From positions 310,001 through 374,000 of the forward strand of contig MARA01000028.1 in assembly GCA_001792895.1 (NCBI GenBank): a stretch of DNA of 64,000 nucleotides, read 5' to 3'. The notes under the pieces were generated by a model, which saw only the letters and a program-made list of their open reading frames with translations, was not told where the DNA came from and did no database searches. This DNA is from Lentinus brumalis (lineage: Eukaryota > Basidiomycota > Agaricomycetes > Polyporales > Polyporaceae). Every line of letters starts with the position of its first letter. Positions within the stretch are counted from its first letter, which is position 1. This document shows, one piece after another, positions 45,620-55,559 of the stretch. Both the position numbers and the translations under genes were made by a program.

Positions 45620-47164
45620 ATGGGATCTCTGTGGTCGCCTGCCCCGCCCCTCCGACCAAGCTCGGCTACTACCGCCAGCTCTCGCCCCTTGCGGGCGTGC
45701 ACGTCTCGCCGCTCGCCCTCGGGGCGATGAGCATTGGGGACAAATGGGAGAAGATCGGCATGGGCGCGATGAACAAGGAGACGAGCTTCAAGCTTCTCGA
45801 CGCGTTCTACGACGCCGGCGGGAACTTCATCGACACCGCGAACAACTACCAGGACGAGTCGTCCGAGCTTTTCATCGGGGAGTGGATGGAGAAGCGCGGT
45901 ATTCGTGATCAGATGGTCATCGCCACCAAGGTCAGTCGTATTGAGATACCCGCTGCGTTAGACGGATTCGCTGAGACAAAGTGTGCACAGTACACGACGA
46001 ACTACAAGCACGGGCGGGATGACATCGCGCAGAAGGTGCACTACACAGGCAACAATGTGAAGGCCATGCACGTCTCGGTGGAAGACTCGCTCAAGAAGTT
46101 GCGGACCAGCTACATCGATATCCTCTACGTGCACTGGGTAAGTTTCCCCTATTCCTTTCTGCCGTCATCTAGACTTACGGTGTGTGTAGTGGGACTGGGA
46201 CACCGGCGTCGAGGAGGTCATGAACGGCCTGCACAACCTCGTTACTGCCGGCAAGGTCTTGTACTTGGTGAGCGCCATTAATTGCGTTCAATCAGCTGCA
46301 TGCTGACCTGGTGACAGGGCATCTCCGACACGCCAGCCTGGATCGTCGCGAAGGCGAACCAGTACGCTCGCTGCCAGGGAAAGACGCCCTTCGTCATCTA
46401 TCAGGGTGCATGGAGCATCCTCCAGCGCGACTTCGAGCGCGACATCATCCCTATGGCCAGGTCTGAGGGTCCGTCCCGCAGTCATCTCTGGGAGGTATCA
46501 TGCAACTCACCTCTTTACAGGGATGGCTCTTGCACCATGGAACGTCTTGGCTGGCGGTAAGATCCGGACGGACGAGGAGGAAGAGCGCCGCCGGCAGACA
46601 GGAGAAAAGGGTATGTTCGCGAATTCGATCTTTGGTGAAGTCACCAGTGCTTACCAATTCATCCGATCGCACAGGTCGTCAGTGGTTCGGGCCGAACTGG
46701 GAGAGGACAGAGAACGAGCGCAAGGTGTGCAAGGCCTTGGAGGAGGTAGCGAAACAGGTCGGCGTCAAGAGCATCCAAGCTGGTGAGTGCGGCTGGGGTC
46801 TGGCGTGTAGCGTGTCGCACTGACCTGTCTGTGCGATCAACAGTGGCTATCGCCTACGTGATGCAGAAGACGACGCACGTCTTCCCCATTGTCGGCGGCC
46901 GCAAGGTCGAGCAGCTCGAGGCAAATATCGAGGCGCTGAGCGTGAGTCTCACCCAGGAGCAGGTGAAGTTCTTGGAGGATGCGCTGCCTTTCGACCCCGG
47001 CTTCCCGCACACCTTCTGCGTGAGTACCTCTTCCCGACTCGGACGCGTTACGTAGAAGGCTTACCTGTGTGATACAGGGCGACGGATCCGACTACATTCC
47101 GCTCATGAAGAACGCCGCCAACTTCGTCCGGTGGCCTCGTCCGCAGCCCATCGGAAAGAACTAG
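45620..47164 (+). pseudogene. Aryl-alcohol dehydrogenase-type aldo-keto reductase 3, with a 1-nt frameshift near the start
   Basis: Exons 45620-45930, 45991-46137, 46190-46267, 46318-46468, 46521-46610, 46675-46782, 46844-47019 and 47078-47164. Exons 2-5, 7 and 8 have the same lengths as copy 2. The ATG opens MGSLWSPAP, but the body ([20 protein letters not shown]) is in the next frame. Exon 1 is 311 nt, one short of a multiple of three, and the loss sits in the C run of GCCCCGCCCC (about 45643-45653). The rest is unbroken: NNYQDES, VIATK, DILYVHW and [16 protein letters not shown] keep the catalytic tetrad. It ends RWPRPQPIGKN-stop. Such purity of the remaining frame suggests a sequencing error or a very young mutation. 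Confidence 0.85.
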
Positions 47165-47268
47165 TAATTTCAGTATTGCAACGTCACCTCCTTGTACAGT
47201 ATCACAAGCCCTTCATGATCCTCACAATACGCTATCGACACTCTCCGAGCTCTCTGACAGTGAGAAGG

Positions 47269-47720
47269 CTACTTCGAGCTCGCGACTTGCCGGGTGGCTG
47301 TGACGAAGTTGTTGTGACCTGGCGGCGCCGCGACGATTTGCAACTTCAGCAAGCTCGCGCTAAACTCGAGAGTCTTAGGGAGAAGTGCCGTAAGGTCTGC
47401 TGCAGTCTCGCTGATTTCGGAGATATCTTCGCGCAGCTCGTGAAGCTCCAGATAGTGACTGAGTACGCTCCTTCCCTTCCCTTTCATGGTGCGATTGAGA
47501 TACTCGGTGCCGCGGACGCTGCAGAGTGACTCCTCTGTTCCGACCGGGCTATCGACACGGCATGAGCGCCTCCAAGTCAAAAGATGAGTAAGTGGCCGAA
47601 GCTTTTGCAAACGAAACAGGGCTTCTACTGGCACTGACACCCCCATGCTGGCAGATGTCGCGCTATTTGGGGTTATCGAGGTCAACTGGCAAAGTGCGAT
47701 CGGACTCCGTGTCCTCATTG
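47269..47720 (-). CDS. Possible small hypothetical protein
   Basis: An open minus-strand frame whose last 60 residues look protein-like (HYLELHELREDISEISETAA, then DLTALLPKTLEFSASLLKLQ). The first half is less convincing and may be non-coding or another exon. No family recognised. It lies in the gap between reductases 3 and 4; low confidence. Confidence 0.25.
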
Positions 47721-47969
47721 TGCACCAGCTGCACTCGGCGATGACCCGCTGACCCGACGAGCTTAGCCCTGTTCCCTGGATTAAGACTTAAGTACATCCA
47801 CCAAGGAGCTGTCCCGTGAAGCGCCAACAACTACGAAATATGAATGTCTCCAAGTCTACTCGGCGATAGGCCGCTGACCCGACGAGCTGAGTCGTTCAGA
47901 AGACGCGACGACGCCTGCAGGGCACTGCGCTTTGATACACCATAGGAATAGGCACAGACAGACGAGGGG

Positions 47970-47975
47970 TATAAA
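47970..47975 (+). promoter_or_regulatory. Remnant TATA box of reductase copy 4
   Basis: TATAAA, about 30 nt upstream of where homology to the other reductases starts. The promoter appears kept although the start codon is gone. Confidence 0.45.
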
Positions 47976-47987
47976 GGCTATCAGTCC

Positions 47988-49551
47988 GTGCTCACTGGTA
48001 ACGCTAGCAGCACCTCGACAGCCCCTCCCGCCAAGACTGCCCTTGGCCATTACCGTCAGCTCTCTCCGCTCGCCGGTGTCTACGTCTCTCCGCTCTGCCT
48101 AGGGGCTATGAGCATCGGCGACAAATGGGCCGCCTATGGCATGGGTGCGATGGACAAGGAGTCGAGCTTCGCGCTGCTCGACGCGTACTACGACGCAGGC
48201 GGCAACTGCATCGACACCGCAAACTGCTACCAGGACGAGACCTCCGAAGAGTTCATCGGAGAGTGGATGGACCAGCGCGGGATACGCGACCAGATGGTCA
48301 TCGCTACTAAGGTATGCATGTCCTTGTACGACACCCTTCGATACGATGCCACTGGAAGCTTAATCGAAAGCCCGCAGTACACCGGAAATTGGAAGAGATC
48401 GGCCACGGATATCCAGCAGAAAGTGCACTACGCCGGGAACAGCGTGAAGGCCATGACGCTTTCACTAGAGGCTTCGCTCAAGAAGCTCCGCACGCACTAT
48501 GTCGACATCTTGTATGTGCATTGGGTAGGCCACATAGTTGACTCTCGAGAGTTACTCTGACTCTGTGCGCGACAGTGGAACTGGGATACATGATACATCA
48601 ATCGAGGAAATTATGAATGGCTTAAACAACCTGGTCGCTGCGGGGAAAGTCTTGTATCTGGTGAGCATGCCATGGTACTTCTCTTCCATCCCTTGCTCAT
48701 CATGTCCAGGGAATCTCGGACTGTCCTGCCTGGATAATCCCCAAGGCTAACCTATATGCTCGGATGACCGGGAAGACCCCTTTCTCTATCTATCAGGGCA
48801 CATGGAGTGTCATGCAGCGTGATGTTGAACGCGACATCATCCCCATGTGCAGAGCGGAAGGTGAGATCTCTCGCGTATCTCATGCCAAAACGCTAAACAA
48901 TTGACCCAAACTCAGGTCTGGCGTTCGCATCATGGGGTGTCCTTGCTGGTGGAAAGATACGCACTGACGAAGAAGAGGAACGACGCCGCCAGACTGGAGA
49001 AAAAGGCGAGCAAGATCGGCGACATCTCGAGTGTCTTGTATTGACATCGCTACCTGTAGGTCGTACCGTTTGGCAAGATTGGAAGCGTAACGAAAATGAA
49101 CGCAAGATGTCCAAAGAGCTCGAGAAGATCGCCGAGCAAGTCGGCGCGAAGAATATCCAAGCTGGTCGGTTCATTCGTTGTCACCTACTCTTCTCGTAAC
49201 TAATCACGCCTTCGTCTCTGCAGTGGCAATCGCCTATGTGATGCAGAAGGCCCCATACGTCTTCCCGCTCATCGGCGGACGCAAACCAGGACAGCTCTAT
49301 GCGAATCTCGAGGCACTGAACGTCACTTTGACCGAGGAGCACATACACCACATCGACAGTGTTCTCCCGTTCAATTCCGGGTTTCCCTACTCTATAATTG
49401 TGGGTATCTCACAGCTTTATTCGAACATCAGGCGACGTCCGCTGATGACTCTATATGGCTACAGGGAGATGGTTCGGAGCCTATCCAGCTAGCTTCCAAC
49501 GCCGCCAAGATTGTCAAATGGCCCCGCGCACAGGCCATACGCCCGCACTGA
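47988..49551 (+). pseudogene. Aryl-alcohol dehydrogenase-type aldo-keto reductase 4 (decayed)
   Basis: Homology runs from [20 protein letters not shown] to [15 protein letters not shown] at 49551, in the exon order of copies 2 and 3. There is no in-frame ATG where the others start. Exon 3 contains a 7-bp tandem duplication (GATACATGATACAT, 48587-48600) that puts TGA after WNWDT. One intron donor is GC (GAAAAAG then GCGAGC, near 49003) where copy 3 has GT, and another is GTCGGT. Several core residues drift (DCPAWIIPKANLYAR, GTWSVMQRDVERD). The tetrad residues (DTANCYQDE, VIATK, DILYVHW) survive. It is the most divergent copy and the clearest true pseudogene of the set. Confidence 0.85.
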
Positions 49552-49835
49552 AGTGACTAGGTGCAGGACGGCAACAATGATGCAGACTACATCTAGCGTG
49601 ATATATGTGTCAATGAATCCCCCTGAAGATTTGTGTCAGGTTCCACCTGCCGACAAAGGAGAACCGTCCGACGAAAGTCCAGGTTCACGAGAACCATGCT
49701 GACAAGCTCGCGAGGCAAATCCGTGAGTGTCATACCGTCACATACAAGGACGTACGATAGCAATGACGGAAACGGTGATGGTGGGATGAGAACAACCTCC
49801 GAGTCAGGCTGTGCACGAGCGGCTCTGAGGCATTT

Positions 49836-49855
49836 GGGCGTCTGAATTGCCTAAT
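49836..49855 (-). repeat. tRNA-Lys-linked motif 2
   Basis: The minus strand reads ATTAGGCAATTCAGACGCCC, 196 nt past the tRNA 3' end. Confidence 0.7.
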
Positions 49856-49981
49856 GCGGTTTGCCTGCCAGGCAATATTACCTGAACTTGAAGATGTTCA
49901 GAGGGCTTGATACGCGTGAATTGACATGTATGAGTACGTTACGCGTAGGAGGGGAAGATCCTTCGTTAATGCGGTCAACTG

Positions 49982-49998
49982 ATCACGTGACCAACGCC
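49982..49998 (-). repeat. tRNA-Lys-linked motif 1
   Basis: The minus strand reads GGCGTTGGTCACGTGAT, 53 nt past the tRNA 3' end. Confidence 0.7.
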
Positions 49999-50050
49999 GG
50001 CCAAAAAAACGTTCGCGAGTAATTCACCGCCGGGTGACAAAAGGTATCTA

Positions 50051-50147
50051 GCCCACCGCGAGGGTCGAACTCGCAGCCTTCAGATTACCACGCATCTCTA
50101 CATCGGCGATAAGAGTCTGACGCTCTATCCGATTGAGCTAGGCGGGC
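50051..50147 (-). tRNA. tRNA-Lys(CUU) with a 24-nt intron
   Basis: Exons identical to the other three. The intron after position 37 starts TCGCCGATGTAGAG and ends ATGCGTGGTA, the longest of the set. Confidence 0.95.
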
Positions 50148-50381
50148 GATGAAAGAATATTACTCCGGTGTTACACAATGCCATCACGCTCTCTGAAGGG
50201 GTTCGGTACTGTAGGTGCTGCATTGCTTCGACCGGAGACAGTTACAAAAGCAGCGCCATATGAGGCCGTAAGTCTTCGGTGTAGCCATAAGTCATGACTA
50301 TGTAGGAAGGCAATCGCCCCGCCTCGAACGCCCTGGGCGATGTGCGAGCACGTATGGCGGGCCCTGTATAAGAACTCGTCC

Positions 50382-52132
50382 CTAGTCGTCCTTTGCCTCG
50401 GCATCATCCTCGTCGTCATCTTCAACATCGGAACGGTCGTCGGTGACCGTGATATCTTTGACGGCACTAGAGCACGATCCGCGTGAGAGACTGGCTACAT
50501 ACAGCGCTGAAGCAAGAGAACAGACGTACCGGTACGCCAGGCGCCAGATCAAGAAGTACCAGAACAAATTGAGTCCTTGCAAAGCGAGGAGTGGCACGAA
50601 GACCTGGTACTTCATCCACCATACCATCCACACGCCATCTTCGGGCGACCAGCGTTTTGACGACTCGCTGCATTAGACGTCAGCGCTGCACAGTGGGGAG
50701 GAGGAAGCTGCTACGCACGGCATCAGATCGAATTCAAACAGCACGGAGTAGAGGATGACCCAGTTGAGCCAGTGCCGGAAGTAGCTGTGTGGAATGTACG
50801 TTAGCAAGAGCGAGCAATGAGACTGGACTGTGTCATCTCGACCTCCAGATGCTGATAAAGACGGCAAAGACGGAGATCTTGACCCTATCCCAGCGGAGAT
50901 AATTCAAGAGCATCGAGAGCTGCAGGACCGTCAGCATGATCTCAACCGGGACGAAGCCCGCGTACGTACCGCCAGGAATGTGTCGGGAAGATCCATGCTC
51001 AGGTAGACTGCTTGGCCGATGAGAGTCAGGTTGACGAGATAACTCCATCTGTTTGCTTCAACGTCAGGGCTTGTACCTTATGGTGGGTATATGAAGGCTC
51101 ACCCGACAAGCCAGAGCGTCACGAAGTGGTGCGCTACGAGCTCGTTGAAGTCTTTGCGAGGCTTCTCGAGTTTGAGGAGGAGAATGATGAGCTGATGGCA
51201 CCAGTATGAGGCCTGCATGAGGTAGTATCGCTTGAGTTCGGGCTTCATCTCCCAGTGAGGATAGTCTGTGAAAAGTTAGTAAGATGACAATGCTGGATTA
51301 AGCGCAACGAACACCTACCAATCCAGAAGTACTTCGTGTCGTACCACCACGTTGGCAGTTGAGACATGATGCGCTACGAAGAGACATGAGAAAGAATATG
51401 GACGAACGAACCGCAGACTTACCACTCCCGAGACTGCCATCACGGCGAAGTAGAGCATGGCATATCCTTGCTCGCCGAATCGAACCAGCTTGGCCTTCTT
51501 TACCCGGAAGTGACGTGCCATAGGGGTCAAGAGGTAGACGAGAATCGTCTGCCGGACAAAGGACCAGAAGACGATGTGGAAGGCGATGAAGACCAGGTCA
51601 AGGTATCCTTTTTGGTAGCGCGGATCATCCGGCGAGGACGTCGGTATGTGGTGCGATATGAAGAGGAGAGGTGCGAATGGGTTCGGTAGGTCCAAGGACA
51701 CGTAGGGAGCGACTACCTCCCAGCTGGCCCAAAATAGGCCGACTATTAGGAGTATCTTGAGAGATGAACCTTTGCTCCTGTGAGTGTCAAATCCAGGAGG
51801 AGCGGTGCGACATGAACCTACTCGGTGCTACGATCCATCGAAATGACTTGATGTCGTTCCAGAATCCTCGCGACCGCGTCGACCACGGTGCTGCTGCGTA
51901 TTTCCCATTCTTCCGAGAGAACTTGCGAGCGCCTGTGGAACGAGGTGCGGAGTCCTGACCCAACGGGCTGGAGAGGGCTCGTTAGGCGCGGATATAATAT
52001 GGTTGCGGGAAACACTCACATATCCAGCTCCCAAGAGCCGTTCGTGTGGTGGTTCGTCCTGCTGATGCCACGTCAATATGCAAACATTTCTATGTAGCGG
52101 TGCGTGAACTCACTCTTCCAGGCTCTGGGCAT
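50382..52132 (-). CDS. LAG1: Ceramide synthase, TLC-domain membrane protein
   Basis: Multi-exon. I place the start at 52132 (MPRAWK), with early exons 52132-52114, 52058-52020 and 51977-51818. Recognisable blocks: WNDIKSFRWIVAPS; PYVSLDLPNPFAPLLFISHH, then IPTS; DPRYQKGYLDLVFIAFHIVF; KLVRFGEQGYAMLYFAVMAV; WKPEL-like MKPELKRYYLMQASYWCHQL; KDFNELVAHHFVTLWLVGWS; YLVNLTLIGQAVYLSMDLPD; YFRHWLNWVILYSVLFEFDL; and a last helix FVPLLALQGLNLFWYFLIWR. The double His in ELVAHH and the acidic D of SMDLPD fit the Lag motif active site. It ends in an acidic tail (VEDDDEDDAEAKDD). Role: N-acylation of sphingoid bases in the ER. The first two junctions are inferred. Confidence 0.9.
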
Positions 52133-52995
52133 ACATGTGAGGCTTCCTCTTGTCCGGAGAGCGTGCCATACTTGTCAGAGAGCCTCAGGCGATGCCTAAG
52201 TCGCGCTGAAATGACGGTGAGGATGGTACATCCAGCAGAGAGACTCGGAAAGTCATCAAACGTGGAGGCGCCCGTCACTTCTGTCAGCATCGTGACGTGA
52301 GGAGTCTCCGAGATTCCGTTCTGCAAAGTACTCGGAGCGTTCCGCCCGAAACCTGATGCCCTGACACAGAGGCTGCAAGCATTATTCAGTCATCGGCCCA
52401 TCATGACCCTCGGACTTCCTGTCGCAGTACCCACCTCCATACTCCCAGCCGGCGGGCCTTCTCCTGCTTCATTTGAGGAGAGAAAACCGAGCTATCGCTC
52501 ATACTGTCGAAGCCACAAGTCACATACATACAGAAGTGAGACTGGGTGAACATCGTCTGATGATGGATGAGATGAGACATGGGTTGTAACTTGCAAGTTG
52601 GGCTGCAAGGGGCGGGAAGCTATCGATCGGCCATTGCCGAGAACTGACAGCAACGTTCAAGTTCAATACCACGCTTCCTGCTTAACCACATCCATTGCCC
52701 GGCGAAACTCCTCTCGTATATACGCCTGTGAGATCTCGGTGGACGACTGCTGCGAAGACTGACGACTGGACGAGCATCTGGCGAGGTCGCGATCTTGATG
52801 CCTGGATCGCGGAGTTGCGGGGTGTGAACCCCTCGGAAACGTCCACCTCAGCCTCTCTGGCAGTTTACCGCTCTTCCTCCCTTCACGTACCCACCGAAAC
52901 TTGCTGAATAGCTGCACAGGGCCACACTCCGTACGCCAAACGGAGCTCCGGACGAGACAAGGAAGCGGGCGAGGATGACGCGTGTCCTCTTCTAC
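52133..52995. other. Intergenic, nothing recognised
   Basis: Upstream region of LAG1 and flank of the MITE-like element. A long minus-strand frame (52663-53355) runs through the element and is rejected. Confidence 0.4.
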
Positions 52996-53197
52996 GGGCG
53001 TCTGCAAAGCGACCATCGCCGCCCGTCGCTTTGCGCGCTCATAAACAGGGCTTCTGCAAAGCGTTATCGCGCCCATCGACGTGCTAGCTCCCTGGGTCGC
53101 TTTGCGGTCGCTTTGCCGGCACCCGGAAAAGGAAATACACGCCTCCGGGTCGCTTTCACGGCAGGTCATTAGGGCCAGTGTCGCTTTGCAGACGCCC
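52996..53197. mobile_element. MITE-like inverted-repeat element, 202 bp
   Basis: Perfect 18-bp terminal inverted repeats: GGGCGTCTGCAAAGCGAC at 52996-53013 and its reverse complement at 53180-53197. The interior repeats the core in both orientations (GTCGCTTTGC near 53035, 53096 and 53106; TCTGCAAAGCG near 53051). No coding capacity. I see no clear target-site duplication. Size and structure fit a non-autonomous DNA element or a decayed foldback. It sits 180 bp upstream of the zinc-finger-like gene. Confidence 0.7.
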
Positions 53198-53375
53198 CCG
53201 ACCAGCGTACGTTTTGTTGGACCAGAGGAGGATAAAATGCTGGCCACGATGAGCCCCCAGGTCCTCATTCGACCTGCTCGAAACATCCCCCGCTTTGACC
53301 TGCCCAGCAATAGCTGTTCAGCGAGACCACGCATTACCCCGTACCCCCTAGCCACACATCAATACGCGTCTCGCG

Positions 53376-54519
53376 ATGTCCTTCTACGCCCCCCTGACCT
53401 GCGAAGTCTTATACGACCCGATTATGTGAGCATATCGGATCTTCATACTCGGCCACTGTGCTTTTTACTGACATGTCGCTAGCCTGGTCAATGCACCACT
53501 TGTGCACGACTCTCCCAAGGAGATGCCGTCGACTTTCTTCGACTACAACAAGCACTTCGACTACGACTCTTTCCTCCAAGACCAGTTCCCCCGCGCTCAA
53601 TTCTGCATCGACGCGTTCCAGACTCTCGATGAGCCTGATATCGACGTGCACCTTCCTGCCGACTTCTACCTCCCTGCCGACTTCTACCTTCCCGCCGACG
53701 ATTACTCTGCTGAGGGGCCCAACTTGCCAGAGGTCTACCCAGGCAGCACTTCGCCTCCCCTGTTTGCAGACGAGCTGGACGCGTGGTTGGCGTCTCAAGT
53801 GGACGACCAAGACTCGCCCGCCTCGGCTACGAGCTCTCCGAGCCGTGCGGCCAGTCAGCTCGCTGACGCTGATTGCGCGAGTTTCCACACTTCCGATAGG
53901 TCAGTTCATCTCCGTGTCATGATCATGAATTACTCACTAACGGGTGTTGTACGCCAGCTTCAGCACTGCGCGGCCGCTCAAGCGCAAGACGGACGACTCG
54001 GACTACGAGGCGGACGCCGACACTGCCTCTGACTCCTCCGACTACGTTCCTCACCGCCCCTCGAAGCGTCCTGCGACTCGGAAGAGGGTCGTACAGCGCC
54101 CCCTTCCCGACTCCCTCCAGCCCATCCGCGTCGGGTCCTCCACGTCTCCTCGCTGCCCGCTGCCGGGGTGCGGCGCCCCTCTCGAGGCGAAGGACTCCGC
54201 GTGGCGTGGCCACTTCAAGCGGTTTCACCACGACGAGCTCTGTCTCACCCGCGGCTGTCGCGGCCTCGTCGCCGGGACGTGCAAGGCGCGCTGCCCGCTC
54301 CCCGAGTCGTGCGCCGGCGACCATGGCAACAAGCACACGCACGGTGCCAGTGCTGGGGCAATGTCGATCGAGAGCGTCGGGCGGCACCTGCTGAACGTGC
54401 ACATCAAGGTCGCGTACCGCTGCCCGCTGTGCGGTCTGCAGAACGAGTGGCGGGAGTCGGCGTGCGTGCGCCATATCCGGCGGTGTGCGGAGAAGCACGG
54501 GAAGCAGATGAGCTGTTGA
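53376..54519 (+). CDS. Zinc-finger-like protein with LPADFY repeats
   Basis: Exons 53376-53425, 53483-53899 and 53958-54519 give 342 residues. It starts MSFYAPLTCEVLYDPI. The N-terminal half is acidic and aromatic (FFDYNKHFDYDSFLQDQFPR) with a triple LPADFY/LPADFY/LPADDY tandem at 53659-53707. A basic segment follows (RPLKRKTDD; RPSKRPATRKRVVQRPLPD). The C-terminus carries Cys/His pairs of C2H2 character: CPLPGCG..HFKRFHH, CLTRGCRG..CKARCPLPESC, VGRHLLNVH, CPLCGLQNEWRESACVRHIR, then RCAEKH. Acidic N-terminus, basic stretch and Cys/His fingers suggest a DNA-binding regulator, but the family is not one I can name. Confidence 0.75.
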
Positions 54520-55559
54520 CATGTCCCTCTGTCTCGTTGTCCGAATCCTTCCCATGCATTCCTCCCAGCAATGCTCCTCCTCCTCTTGTGCAGTGCACTG
54601 TATCGTCCTCCTCCGTCTCTCTTCCTCTCAGCCCCCGTCCCTCGTATCGATTACTTGTGCACTAGTGTTGTGCTAGCAGGATAACGCCGCCCGACGAATA
54701 TCACTAGGAATTACGCGTACATCGCGCATTTTGCAACACTGTTCGGTGATCACATAGCAGTGGCAAGACTTGAAGAGATGCACTCGGCAGCAAGCTCTGC
54801 GTCCGCTACAATTCAGAAGTCTATAGCTTCCAAGTACAGGTCCGAAGTGTTGGTCACTTGCGTTAGAAGCGGCCGCTTCACGGGGCGGAAGGCGAGGAAG
54901 TCTGGTCGGATGTTGCAACGCGAAGGTGCGCGACATTCGCGAGATGCATGCGAAGCAAGTACACTAGACCACATAACAAAAGATTTGCATGCTCATTCAA
55001 GCGGATAACAGTTTCTGTACGTACCTCAACATGTATGTAGCCCTGAACCCATATAGGTACTCTGGTGGTTGGTGGTTACGAGCGACGCCCTGCCGCCATT
55101 GTCACACTCGTGGTGTCCAAGCCTTTGTGTTGCTCATCTCCCGGAGCCATCTTTCTCTCCCCGCCCATCACGATCGGCAGTATTCTAGGACGTCGTGGCC
55201 AGCCCACAGCAGCGGCGGCGGCGGCGGAGAACCACAGTCTGTAACACTGTTGCACTGGTCTGGTGGCTACGATGTATGCCAGCCGGCCCGGTCCCTTGTC
55301 CTTCTTTAATGTAACATGCATGTCCGTGGTTGATTGTCCAACGACAATGACTCTATGGTAGATCAAACAGAGTTGGACGGGGCAGCGTGTGTTGAGCGTG
55401 TGCGGCGGAAGCCACGATTGTGGTGGCTGTGTACAAAGATGCGGCAGACGCTCATTCCCGAAGCGGGAGTTCGAACAATCACAAACTTGAACCAGCACTC
55501 TCACCGACGTCCGCAATCCCCTCATCTCCTGCCCCAGAGCGTCCTCATCCCATTTCAGA
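54520..55559. other. Intergenic, nothing recognised
   Basis: About 1 kb with a short GGC-repeat run (55210-55225). No gene supported. Confidence 0.4.

Larger units (their letters stand above)
49552..50050. other. Spacer carrying the tRNA-linked module
   Basis: Between reductase 4 and tRNA-Lys. Apart from the two tRNA-linked motifs (listed separately), nothing recognised. Confidence 0.4.

Noticed and set aside
52663..53355. A 230-codon open frame on the minus strand
   Set aside because: It runs straight through the inverted-repeat element at 52996-53197, has no family features and no codon or composition pattern like the real exons nearby.
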